Of a DNA stretch of 14,045 nt, positions 1 to 7,567 are shown piece by piece. The notes beneath the pieces were generated by a model. The model had not been told where the DNA came from. It ran no database searches and saw only the letters and a list, made by a program, of their open reading frames with translations. How positions within the stretch are numbered: the stretch's first letter is position 1; every line of letters starts with the position of its first letter. Position numbers and translations under genes: made by a program. Source of the stretch: Dehalococcoidia bacterium (GTDB lineage: Bacteria; Chloroflexota; Dehalococcoidia; SZUA-161); the NCBI GenBank assembly GCA_030619685.1, contig JAUXAX010000056.1, positions 1 through 14,045 on the forward strand. Reading direction: 5' to 3'.

Positions 1-630
1 CTCAAGGATGGAGCGATCCATGAAGGCCCCAGGGTCGCCCTCGTCGGCATTGCAGATGACGTATTTCTGCTCACCAGGGGCATTGCGGCAGAGCTCCCAC
101 TTGCGCGCTGCGGGGAAGCCGGCACCGCCTCTGCCTCTGAGGCCGGACTTTGCGACCTCTTCAATGACTTCTTGAGGTGTCATCTTAAGAAGAGCTTTCT
201 CCAGTGCCTGGTACCCACCGCGGGCGATATAGTCGTCAATTTTCTCGGGGTTAATGTGGCCGCAGTTTCGCAGGATGATGCGCTGCTGTCCCGCGTAGAA
301 TTTTGTATCTGAATAGAGCGGTATGGCTTGCCCTGTCACAGGGTCACGGTAGAATAGGCGCTCCACCGGCTTGCCATCACGAAGGTGCGAGCTTACAATC
401 TCTGGCGCGTCCTTGGCATCAACTTGGAGATAGAAAATACCATCGGGTTCAACAACCACACTGGGGCCTTGCCCGCAAAGGCCGTGGCCATGACAGCCGC
501 TGAAGTCCACATTAGCGTCTGCCACACCTTGCCGCGCCACCTCAGCCTTGAGCGCCTCGTAGACGGCACCGGATCCCATGGAAAGACACGGCGTTTCCTG
601 ACAAACAAAAACGGTGCGATGGTTTCGCAA
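1..630 (-). CDS. nuoF: NuoF-like NADH-binding flavoprotein subunit, N-terminal part (3' end beyond window)
   Basis: Translating the minus strand gives an open frame that continues past the left edge; about 210 residues are present. The N-terminus is a thioredoxin-like [2Fe-2S] domain with C10-x4-C15 and a second cysteine pair at C46 and C52. The start of the FMN/NAD(H)-binding NuoF fold follows, with the motifs SGLRGRGGAGFPAARKW and CNADEGDPGAFMDRS, which in this family bind FMN and NAD(H). This domain order is typical of soluble diaphorase subunits of NAD-linked hydrogenases and formate dehydrogenases (HndC/HydB type), rather than respiratory NuoF. The likely role is oxidising or producing NAD(P)H for the NuoE-like and alpha subunits encoded just upstream. 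Start: a TTG at 630 follows GAGGGG by 4 bases; an in-frame GTG at 642, overlapping the end of the upstream gene, is an alternative. The second cysteine pair is C-x5-C rather than the usual C-x3-C. Confidence 0.9.
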   Translation of the reverse strand, partial: MRNHRTVFVCQETPCLSMGSGAVYEALKAEVARQGVADANVDFSGCHGHGLCGQGPSVVVEPDGIFYLQVDAKDAPEIVSSHLRDGKPVERLFYRDPVTGQAIPLYSDTKFYAGQQRIILRNCGHINPEKIDDYIARGGYQALEKALLKMTPQEVIEEVAKSGLRGRGGAGFPAARKWELCRNAPGEQKYVICNADEGDPGAFMDRSILE

Positions 631-631
631 G

Positions 632-1120
632 CTACCCCTCACCCTTTCGCTCACCGAAGAGTCGAGCTACCTTCTTAGGATTCATGTCGCCATGGGTGTC
701 CTTTCCAATGACTATATTGGGTGCCAGGGCGCAAACGCCGATGCAGGCAACGGTCTCCAGGGTGTACTCAAGATCTAGGGATGTTTCCCCCTCTTCCAGG
801 CCAAGATTCTGCTTCACCAATTTCAGTATGGTCTTTCCGCCGCGCACATGGCATGCTGTACCCCGACACACTTTGACAATCTTTTTTCCTCGAGGCGTAG
901 TGTAGAGCTGTTCATAGAAAGTGATCACCCCCTGTACCTGAGAGGGGAATAGTTCGAAAGCTTGGGCTATGGGATTGACAGCCTCGCTAGGGATATATCC
1001 GAACTCCTGCTGAATCTCCTGCAGCAGAGGAATCAATGGCCACCTCTGGTCTTGATAGCGAGCTATGACCTCCGCCATCCGTTTCATGTCGGGTCCGGCT
1101 ATTTCTTGACGCTTACCCAC
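632..1120 (-). CDS. nuoE: NuoE-like [2Fe-2S] thioredoxin-fold subunit
   Basis: The product is 162 residues, a normal length for the 24-kDa/NuoE family. An N-terminal helical region (about residues 10-70, with GYIPSEAV and GVITFYEQL) precedes a thioredoxin-like ferredoxin domain. Its four cluster cysteines are C85, C90, C126 and C130 (VCRGTACHVRGG and ACIGVCALAP). NuoE proteins hold one [2Fe-2S] centre that partners the FMN subunit NuoF. The gene starts with GTG four bases after the stop of the alpha subunit gene, with AAAGGA upstream. Its stop codon touches or overlaps the start of the NuoF-like gene, so the three genes form one tightly packed operon and probably one cytosolic complex. No membrane segments are seen. 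Whether the complex uses NADH or NADPH cannot be read from this subunit. Confidence 0.93.
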   Translation of the reverse strand: MGKRQEIAGPDMKRMAEVIARYQDQRWPLIPLLQEIQQEFGYIPSEAVNPIAQAFELFPSQVQGVITFYEQLYTTPRGKKIVKVCRGTACHVRGGKTILKLVKQNLGLEEGETSLDLEYTLETVACIGVCALAPNIVIGKDTHGDMNPKKVARLFGERKGEG

Positions 1121-1124
1121 AAGG

Positions 1125-3803
1125 CTAAATCCTTTCCAGCTTCACGGCACATGCTTTGAGTGCGGGGGTTTTTGCCCGGGGATCCAGAGCGGCGCCAAAT
1201 AGTTGATTGACAGGGGTTGAAGGGAAGGAAATGGGCATGAAAATGATTCCTTCAGGCAGCGTGTCAGTGAATCTGGCCACAGCGGTCACCTCACCTGCGG
1301 GCGAGATGACCTTGACCTCATCACCCTGGCTGATCCCAACCTGCCCGGCATCAGCTTCACCGATTTCCACATAGGCCTCTGGCGAGAATTCGCTCAGCCT
1401 CGGGGCTCTAGAGCTTCTGGAGCCTGTACCTGAGTGGTAGAGGACACTCCCCGCCAGCAGCGTGAGGGAATACCCATCTCTTGTCATTTCTGTCAGCGGC
1501 TCATATTGCACTGGAGAGAAGCGGCCGAATCCGCTTGGGAATTGACCTTTATAGAGGCGCCTGTTGCTCAAGGGCTCCCTGTCCAATTCAGCCTGGTATA
1601 TATCCTTTGCCTCCGCGCCTCTGTAGCCAGTGCCCTGATACAAAGGAACCAATTCCTGGATCTCGTCCATAACTTGCTGGAGAGAGGAATAGGGCATAGG
1701 GGAGCCCATGCTCTTCGCCAGCCGAAGAACTATCTCCCAGTCTGGTAAGCTGCCACCGAGGGGTTCGATAACCTTGCGCACCTGCTGAACTCTCCCCTCG
1801 AAGTTGGTGAAAGTGCCTTCCTTTTCGGCGAAGCTTGCAGCGGGCAGAACCACGTTTGCCAGCTTCGCTGTTTCGGTGAGGAACATGTCCTGAACCACCA
1901 GGAAATCGAGGGACGCCAGAGCTTCCTTGATGAGATTCGGGTTGGGAAAACTCAAGACCGGGTTTTCTCCCACAATGTACATGCCCTTGATCTTTGCCTC
2001 TCTTGCGTGGTTAATCATTTCGATAGCTGTTAGCCCGGCATCGCCAGGCAGGTCAGTGTCCCAGCGGTCTGCGAACTTCTTTCTTGCCTGGGCATCCTCC
2101 ACAGAGTGGTATCCAGGGAGTGAATCGGGCAGGGCACCCATGTCACACGCACCTAGCCCGTTGCAATCCCTTTGTAGCGCAAAGATGCCACCCCTGATCC
2201 CAATATTCCCGGTCAGCATCGCCAGATTCGCCAGAGCCATTACGCTATCTGTCCCAGTCACATGCTGGGTGATTCCATCGCCATAGACGATCGAAGCAAG
2301 GTTTGCCCCCGCGAAAAGCCGGGCAGCCCGAGGTACTTCTTCGCTGGGGACGCCGGTGACTTCCTCCACGTATTCAGGCGTATATCTCGCTAGAGCCTTG
2401 CTCAGCGCCTCAAAGTTATCTGTTCTTCTGGTTACAAACTCTTCATCCAACAGGCCCTCAGTGACAATAACTTTTGCCATGCCGTTTATGAGCGCCATAT
2501 CGGTCCCAACCCTGGGCCTTAACCAAAGGTGGGCAAACGAAGAGAGCCTTGTTTGCTGAGGGTCTACAAGCAGTAGCTTGGCACCTTTATGTCTAGCGGC
2601 GCGCTTCGCGGCATACCCCACGGCGGGGGCGGAGGAGGTGAGGTTGGCCCCGATAACCATTATCACCTCTGACTGCTCTAAGGCGTCAAGACTGTTGGTG
2701 GTGCCGGGAAAGCCGACTGCCGACCCCAGGCCTATGATGCTTGCAGCGCCGTACAAGCGGCTGCCGTTGTCAACGTTGTTGGTACCAAGTGCCACCCGAG
2801 CTAACCTCTGCAGCAGGTAGTTTTCCTCATTGGTGCACTTGGATGAACTGAGGAGAGCCAGGCTGCTGGGGCCGTGAGCTTCCTTTATCCGGTTGAGCTC
2901 AGAGGCCACCATGTCCAAAGCTTGTTCCCAGGATGCTGCCTCAAAGTCTCCGTTCACCTTGACCAGGGGGCTTGTCAGCCTTTCCGGGCTATGCACGAAA
3001 TCGTAGCCGTAACTTCCCTTGACGCAGAGAGTTCCGTGGTTCACGGCACTCTCTTTGCCTGGTCTGGCCCGCACTATTTGATCGCCCTTCACCTCAAGGT
3101 TGATGCTGCACCCACAGCCACAGAATGGACAGGTAGTTGACACGTTTGTCGGAGTTGTCCCCCTGTACACCCGCTTCTTCTCCATTAGTGCGCCGGTGGG
3201 ACAGATTGCCACACAGGTGCCACAAAAGGTACACTCTGAGTTCTCCAGCGGCATATCGTTCAGTGTCGCTGGCTTTGAGGCAAATCCTCGGTCGATGTAG
3301 TCGATAGCGCCCTCGACGACGAGCTCGTGGTCCGCCCGTATGCACTTGGCACATAAAATGCACTTGCTCAAGTCCCTTTCAATGAAAGGGTTAACCTCTT
3401 CGATAGTAGCTACCTGGGGGATCTTCTGCAGGTCCACCAGCCCGACTCCCATATCAGAGGCGATCTTGCGCAGCTCGCAGTGGTTGCCCTTGTCGCACAC
3501 CAGGCAGGAATCGGGATGGCTTGCCAGTATGAGCTTGATTATGGTCTTGCGGTGCTCCTGTACCTTGGGCGATTCGGTGTTGATCACCATTCCCGGGTCT
3601 ATAGGGGTAATGCAGGATGCTGAGAGTCTGCCTGAGCGTTCGTCTTCAACCAGACAGATACGACAGGCGCCAATTGGAGTCAGATAAGGATCGTGGCAGA
3701 GCGTGGGTATGTCTACGCCGGACTCTCGTGCCAGTTCCAATATGGTCATCCCGGGGGGGCCGCTCACTTCCCTACCGTTGAGCGTAATGGTAATTGCTTC
3801 CAA
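1125..3803 (-). CDS. FdhA/NuoG-like molybdopterin and iron-sulfur alpha subunit with altered active site
   Basis: The 892-residue protein has the full domain order of NAD-linked formate dehydrogenase alpha subunits. Residues 1-80 are a plant-type [2Fe-2S] domain (C36, C47, C50, C64). A His-Cys3 [4Fe-4S] site follows (H96, C100, C103, C109), then a double ferredoxin domain (C148, C151, C154; C191, C194, C197, C201). The bis-molybdopterin domain has its own [4Fe-4S] site (C225, C228, C232, C260), and a C-terminal dinucleotide-binding barrel starts near residue 770. At the place where formate dehydrogenases carry Sec or Cys followed by His, this protein has Tyr351-Gly352 (context NNVDNGSRLYG). 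The usual LRGQNN segment with the catalytic Arg reads LQRDCN. Formate oxidation is therefore unlikely; an electron-transfer or other molybdopterin role is possible. The fourth ferredoxin cysteine is Asp158. The start is a TTG with a strong ribosome site. Database names may be formate dehydrogenase subunit alpha or NuoG. Confidence 0.9.
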   Translation of the reverse strand: MEAITITLNGREVSGPPGMTILELARESGVDIPTLCHDPYLTPIGACRICLVEDERSGRLSASCITPIDPGMVINTESPKVQEHRKTIIKLILASHPDSCLVCDKGNHCELRKIASDMGVGLVDLQKIPQVATIEEVNPFIERDLSKCILCAKCIRADHELVVEGAIDYIDRGFASKPATLNDMPLENSECTFCGTCVAICPTGALMEKKRVYRGTTPTNVSTTCPFCGCGCSINLEVKGDQIVRARPGKESAVNHGTLCVKGSYGYDFVHSPERLTSPLVKVNGDFEAASWEQALDMVASELNRIKEAHGPSSLALLSSSKCTNEENYLLQRLARVALGTNNVDNGSRLYGAASIIGLGSAVGFPGTTNSLDALEQSEVIMVIGANLTSSAPAVGYAAKRAARHKGAKLLLVDPQQTRLSSFAHLWLRPRVGTDMALINGMAKVIVTEGLLDEEFVTRRTDNFEALSKALARYTPEYVEEVTGVPSEEVPRAARLFAGANLASIVYGDGITQHVTGTDSVMALANLAMLTGNIGIRGGIFALQRDCNGLGACDMGALPDSLPGYHSVEDAQARKKFADRWDTDLPGDAGLTAIEMINHAREAKIKGMYIVGENPVLSFPNPNLIKEALASLDFLVVQDMFLTETAKLANVVLPAASFAEKEGTFTNFEGRVQQVRKVIEPLGGSLPDWEIVLRLAKSMGSPMPYSSLQQVMDEIQELVPLYQGTGYRGAEAKDIYQAELDREPLSNRRLYKGQFPSGFGRFSPVQYEPLTEMTRDGYSLTLLAGSVLYHSGTGSRSSRAPRLSEFSPEAYVEIGEADAGQVGISQGDEVKVISPAGEVTAVARFTDTLPEGIIFMPISFPSTPVNQLFGAALDPRAKTPALKACAVKLERI

Positions 3804-3809
3804 TCGTAG

Positions 3810-3816
3810 CCTCCCT
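3810..3816 (-). promoter_or_regulatory. Ribosome binding site that fixes the TTG start of the alpha subunit
   Basis: On the minus strand AGGGAGG lies six bases before TTG (3803-3801). No ATG or GTG in this frame is as well placed, and the TTG directly precedes the conserved [2Fe-2S] domain, so it is the preferred start. Confidence 0.7.
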
Positions 3817-3873
3817 GAAAGCTAAAGGCCAGATATCTAAATGATCCGACACGGTAATATACAGCACTGGGGC

Positions 3874-4683
3874 TCAGCCCGAAGCTGGAGCAGGCCTTTG
3901 CAGACGCTTTCCTACGTAATGTACAGCCCTTATGGCATTCACCAGCTGGGAGCTAGCTGCTCGCTTAGGGATGAATCCATAAGCTCCTATCTGCTCAGCG
4001 GCGCGGATATTCTCCTCGTCATCGTACTGAGATAACATCACAACTCTAGTTTGAGGGTATTCTTTATATATCCGCTTGGTTGCTTCTAACCCGTTCATTT
4101 CAGGCATCACTATGTCCATTATCACAATATCAGGGGAGAGCTCACCTACTTTTTCCAGCGCATCTTTCCCATTCACAGCTTGACCTACAACCTCAATGTC
4201 ATTTTGTAGCTCTAGTACAGAATTAATGCCGTCCCTAACTACCCAATGGTCATCCACTATAAGAACTTTTATGCGCTTGGTTGCCTTTGCCAGAATCGTC
4301 TGGGCTCTGGTGGCTAGCGCGCCCGGCTCAATTGGCTTGGGTACATAGTCCTCGGCGTCCATCAACGCCGCCTCGTCTCTCCTCCACCCTTTGACAAGTT
4401 GCTTTTCAGGGGGTGCATCCATGACTATAATGGGCAAATCCTTGGTCTTGGGATTCGCTCTCAACCATTGATGCAGCGAGAACGCTTCTCCACGGGGGCT
4501 CAGCGTACCCAGAATCACCAGGTCAGGGTTTATCGTCTTGACTGCTTGCTGTGCCTCTGCCTTGCTGGCGGCGATAGCAACCTCACATACCTCACTCTTC
4601 AGAGCGCCTTGCAAAGCTGAGGCAAAATCAGGTTCGTCATCCACGATTAGGATCTCTTTCTTCTCCTCTTGCTTCTCTTCCAT
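3874..4683 (-). CDS. Tandem-receiver response regulator without output domain
   Basis: The 269-residue protein contains two CheY-like receivers and nothing else. Receiver 1 (about residues 10-132) has the acidic pair in VDDEPD and the lysine in VPKP (K116), but the phosphoacceptor position reads LVILG, so Asp is replaced by Gly59. Receiver 2 (about 138-257) is NarL-like, with VDDHWVVRDG, phosphoacceptor D190 in VIMDIVMPEMNG, and K240. In NarL/FixJ regulators a LuxR-type DNA-binding helix-turn-helix follows; here the protein ends about 12 residues after receiver 2, and the roughly 70 bases before the next gene have no room for one. The start at ATG 4683 is preferred over a GTG at 4695 because GAGGAG lies just before it. 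The adjacent histidine kinase is the obvious partner. The protein may act by protein-protein contact or as a phosphate sink; this is inference. Confidence 0.88.
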   Translation of the reverse strand: MEEKQEEKKEILIVDDEPDFASALQGALKSEVCEVAIAASKAEAQQAVKTINPDLVILGTLSPRGEAFSLHQWLRANPKTKDLPIIVMDAPPEKQLVKGWRRDEAALMDAEDYVPKPIEPGALATRAQTILAKATKRIKVLIVDDHWVVRDGINSVLELQNDIEVVGQAVNGKDALEKVGELSPDIVIMDIVMPEMNGLEATKRIYKEYPQTRVVMLSQYDDEENIRAAEQIGAYGFIPKRAASSQLVNAIRAVHYVGKRLQRPAPASG

Positions 4684-4716
4684 GATTCTCCTCACATTGA
4701 CTACTTTGGTTCTATT

Positions 4717-4745
4717 ATGATAAATCGCCCGCTTCTGTAGGTCAA
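4717..4745 (-). promoter_or_regulatory. Putative sigma-70 promoter for the tandem-receiver gene
   Basis: Minus strand TTGACC (4745-4740), a 17-base spacer, and TATCAT (4722-4717), each five of six to consensus. It lies in the 100-base gap after the kinase gene. The predicted transcript would start near 4710, about 27 bases before the ATG, and could continue into the oxidoreductase genes. Assigned by eye. Confidence 0.5.
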
Positions 4746-4783
4746 TCTGGCCTTGTGCCCCTCAACCGTTCTCGGAGTTATGG

Positions 4784-6094
4784 TCATTCACTATCAGCAC
4801 CTTTATCTTTCGCATCCGCTTCGCTCCAATATACTGGCACTTTTACTATAATCCTGGTACCCTTCCCAGGTTGCGACTGGATATCGCAAGTACCACCGAG
4901 GAGACTCGCCCTTTCTTTCATGCTGAACAGTCCTCGCCCGCGACCGCTTTCGTCCACCTCAATTGGCCTTGACGCGTCAAATCCCTTGCCATCATCTTCA
5001 AGTTGCATTATAAGCTCGCCTGAAGTGCACCGCACACTTATCACTGCGTTCTTGGCTTGGGAGTGCCAAGCTATATTAGCGATTGACCCCTGGGCGATAC
5101 GGTAAAGCCCGAATTCAACTTCTGAAGGCAAGCGTGCCTCCATACCTTCCTGCTGTACTGATACGTTGATCCCTACCGACTGAAGGCGATTCTCGGCGTA
5201 TTGGTGGATGGCGGGGCCCAGTCCAAGGCTATCCAAGGCAGTTGGCCTGAGAGACTTCATTATTTCGCTTATCTCCGAACTGAGCTGAAGAGTGATATTA
5301 TAGGCCTGCTCAAGCTTGGCTTTGAACGCGGTATCGCCAAAGTCGGAGGCTTTAGCGATACTCAGAAGTGCTTGCATGTTAAGTGAAAGACCGGTCAGCG
5401 ACTGGCTGGTTTCATCATGCAGTTCGCGGGCAACCCTGCCTCGCTCCTCTTCCTGAGCTATTAACATGTGACGGGCAAGTCGTCGATAGTTTTCCCGTTC
5501 CTTTCTCAGCCGTTCGTATAGCTCTGCCTGCTCAATGGCGACCCCCGCCTGATCGCCAATAGCGTGCAGTAGATGCATGTCATCTTTGGTGAAACTGCGC
5601 GGCAAACGGCTGGCAACATTCAACACGCCCAGCACACTGTCTTTGGCACGGAGAGGGACACTGATGAACGCCTTTAAGCCCTCTGTGCTTATCAGATCGT
5701 GCCAGGCAGCGCGCGGGTCGGTGGAGATATCCTCCAGCAGCACAGCCTTGCCAGTTTGAGCTACCCTCCCAGCGATTCCCTCGCCTAGTTTGAGGTGCAT
5801 CTCTTCGGCATATTTGTCGGACAGACCACGATAGACCCGGTAGGAGAGCGTTTGGGTTTGTTCATCTATGAGCAGGATTCCTCCTATAGTTCCGTTCATG
5901 ATATCGAGCATGGTATCCAGAGCGACCTCCAGGATGGCATCGAGATCCCGCAGCCCGCTGACCGCGGCTGACACTCGGCTCAAGGCCAAAAGCCCGCCAT
6001 ATGGCTTCAGGGACCTGCTTTCAGAGTCTTGCAGGTTTGCCTCTAAGCTACCAGCATTGGCAGACTGTATATCTCCTTCGTCCTTCGCTTCCAT
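4784..6094 (-). CDS. Cytosolic GAF-domain sensor histidine kinase, NarX/DegS (HisKA_3) type
   Basis: The product is 436 residues with no signal peptide or membrane segments. A GAF domain spans about residues 45-190 (ending VLGVLNVASRLPRSF). A coiled linker (about 190-215) leads to a HisKA_3 dimerisation domain with the phosphate-accepting His226 in EEERGRVARELHDE. The HATPase domain (about 325-422) shows the G1 box DDGKGF and G2 box GRGLFSMKERASLLGG. In the N-box the usual Glu is Gly336 (RIAQGSIANIAWH), although Asn340 remains; this residue normally helps catalysis. The ligand of the GAF domain cannot be read. The start at ATG 6094 has AAAGGTGA five bases upstream and is preferred over GTG 6103. 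The kinase lies upstream of the tandem-receiver protein and probably phosphorylates it; the two-component pair precedes the NuoEFG-like genes. Confidence 0.9.
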   Translation of the reverse strand: MEAKDEGDIQSANAGSLEANLQDSESRSLKPYGGLLALSRVSAAVSGLRDLDAILEVALDTMLDIMNGTIGGILLIDEQTQTLSYRVYRGLSDKYAEEMHLKLGEGIAGRVAQTGKAVLLEDISTDPRAAWHDLISTEGLKAFISVPLRAKDSVLGVLNVASRLPRSFTKDDMHLLHAIGDQAGVAIEQAELYERLRKERENYRRLARHMLIAQEEERGRVARELHDETSQSLTGLSLNMQALLSIAKASDFGDTAFKAKLEQAYNITLQLSSEISEIMKSLRPTALDSLGLGPAIHQYAENRLQSVGINVSVQQEGMEARLPSEVEFGLYRIAQGSIANIAWHSQAKNAVISVRCTSGELIMQLEDDGKGFDASRPIEVDESGRGRGLFSMKERASLLGGTCDIQSQPGKGTRIIVKVPVYWSEADAKDKGADSE

Positions 6095-6124
6095 CCCTGT
6101 CACCTTTATCTTTGAGTGCGACCC

Positions 6125-6149
6125 CTCCCCTCAATCCCCTCCAGGGGAG
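6125..6149. repeat. GC-rich inverted repeat upstream of the kinase gene
   Basis: CTCCCCT (6125-6131) and AGGGGAG (6143-6149) are perfect arms, with a tighter nested hairpin CCCCT-cc-AGGGG at 6136-6147. It falls in the kinase leader region. No T-run follows on either strand, so it is not called a terminator. It may be a fragment of a dispersed repeat; only one copy is visible here. Confidence 0.45.
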
Positions 6150-6261
6150 AGGATTCATAAGGTACTCTGAGGCTAGCTATATTAAGAAGTCACCCGATAG
6201 ATGGGCTTTTTGAATTTGCACTCATGGGCTAAGTGGTGAACATGCAATACAACCTTCTGAA

Positions 6262-6285
6262 ATAGGTCGAAGAGAAAAGACCTAT
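6262..6285 (-). other. Stem-loop after the thiolase gene, possible weak terminator
   Basis: ATAGGTC and GACCTAT form a perfect 7-base-pair stem with a 10-base loop, about 60 bases past the thiolase stop in the direction of transcription. The loop on the minus strand is pyrimidine-rich, but no clear T-tract follows the stem, so termination is uncertain. The rest of 6104-6345 shows no gene. Confidence 0.3.
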
Positions 6286-6345
6286 CTCGGGATACTCCCC
6301 GGTCAGGACTATACCTGTCTCTTAGCGCTTTCTATTTGAGGTAAT

Positions 6346-7524
6346 TCAAAGGCCGATAATCAGCACACTGACGGTGTTGCTGATGGGAATACCGCCCAAG
6401 TTGTGGGTCAGTCCCAATTTGGGGTCCTTTAGTTGTCGCTTATCCGCCCTGCCCTGTAGCTGCAGGTACATTTCATACAGCATCCTCAGACCGCTGGCGC
6501 CTATCGGATGTCCAAACGATTTCAAGCCGCCATCAGGCTGCACCGGTAGGCCCCCCGTTAGCTCAAAGAGCCCTGACTCAATATCTTCTTTTACTTTCCC
6601 TCTGGAACTGAACTGAAGGTCCTCACATGTGACAGCCTCAGTGATGCTGAAGCAGTCGTGAAGCTCGGCCATGCTTATCTCCTCGCGGGGGTTCTTTATC
6701 CCTGCCTCAGCGTAGGCTGCCTCACCAGCCCTGATGGTTGCTTTGACCTGGGTGAAGTCATAGTCGGCTCTAAGCTCACCCTCACTGGGGCACACGGAGA
6801 TCTGCAGTGCTTTGACATAAACGGGGTCGGGTCTGTAGTTCTTGGCCATGTCGGCAGGAACCACGATGGCCGCTGCTGCGCCGTCGCTTACACCGCAGCA
6901 ATCGAAGAGCCCCAGGGGCCAGGCCACTATCGGCGCGTTCATCACCTGCTCTATGGTTACCTCTCTCTTCAAGTGCGCCTTAGGATTCAGGGTGCCGTTG
7001 TGGTGGCTCTTTACCGAGACCATGCCTATCATTCTCTTGCCGTCTTCAGCGCTCAGCCCATACTTGGAGAAGTATGTGGTGGCCATTAAGGCAAACATCC
7101 CGGGAGCGGTCCGATCTGGGTACCGGTTGCTGGGTAGGCTCTGCTGGTCGGGGAGTCCGGCCCAGCCTGAATCCTTCAGCTTCTCGAAGCCAACAGCAAG
7201 GCATACGTCATAGGCCCCAGACGCTACTGCATAGCAGGCGTTCCTAAAGGCGTCCGATCCCGAGGCACAGGCGTTTTCCACCCTCGTGACGGGGATGTAT
7301 TGCAGCTTGAGAGGATCGGCCAGGCAGCGTCCATCGAAGCCTGATACCCAGGTCCCGGCCCAGGCTGCTTCTATATCTTTAGTCTCTATCTTGGCGTCTT
7401 CCAGCGCCTCCTTAGTCGCTTCAAAGATCAAATCATTCTTGCTCTTATCCCAATGCTCACCAAACTTGGTGCAGCCCATGCCTACAATAGCAACTTTGTC
7501 TCTAATTCCTTTAACCTTCCCCAT
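6346..7524 (-). CDS. Archaeal/SCPx-type thiolase (acetyl-CoA acetyltransferase family)
   Basis: The 392-residue protein is close to the usual thiolase length. The nucleophilic cysteine is C86 in VENACASGSDAFR. The motif AELHDCFS (H289, C291) and the histidine motif GGLKSFGHPIGASG (H339) are intact, and the C-terminal motif is HNLGG. This combination is typical of the archaeal/SCPx thiolase branch, whose members often work with a DUF35 OB-fold partner. The reaction is a Claisen condensation or its reverse on acyl-CoA; the natural acyl chain cannot be read. The gene follows an HMGCS-like/DUF35 fusion gene, separated by 173 bases that contain a repeat. Both genes share the same 15-base start context (AAGGAGGGCAAATGG), which supports this ATG. 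Archaeal thiolase, HMG-CoA synthase and DUF35 proteins form a channelling complex; a similar complex here is inference. Confidence 0.93.
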   Translation of the reverse strand: MGKVKGIRDKVAIVGMGCTKFGEHWDKSKNDLIFEATKEALEDAKIETKDIEAAWAGTWVSGFDGRCLADPLKLQYIPVTRVENACASGSDAFRNACYAVASGAYDVCLAVGFEKLKDSGWAGLPDQQSLPSNRYPDRTAPGMFALMATTYFSKYGLSAEDGKRMIGMVSVKSHHNGTLNPKAHLKREVTIEQVMNAPIVAWPLGLFDCCGVSDGAAAAIVVPADMAKNYRPDPVYVKALQISVCPSEGELRADYDFTQVKATIRAGEAAYAEAGIKNPREEISMAELHDCFSITEAVTCEDLQFSSRGKVKEDIESGLFELTGGLPVQPDGGLKSFGHPIGASGLRMLYEMYLQLQGRADKRQLKDPKLGLTHNLGGIPISNTVSVLIIGL

Positions 7525-7567
7525 TTGCCCTCCTTATCTTGTTTGCTCCAAAAAAATAGCTTTTAAT

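Noticed and set aside
2742..2780. Possible selenocysteine codon at the FdhA active site
   Set aside because: No in-frame TGA is present; the codons at the site read TAC GGC (Tyr-Gly).
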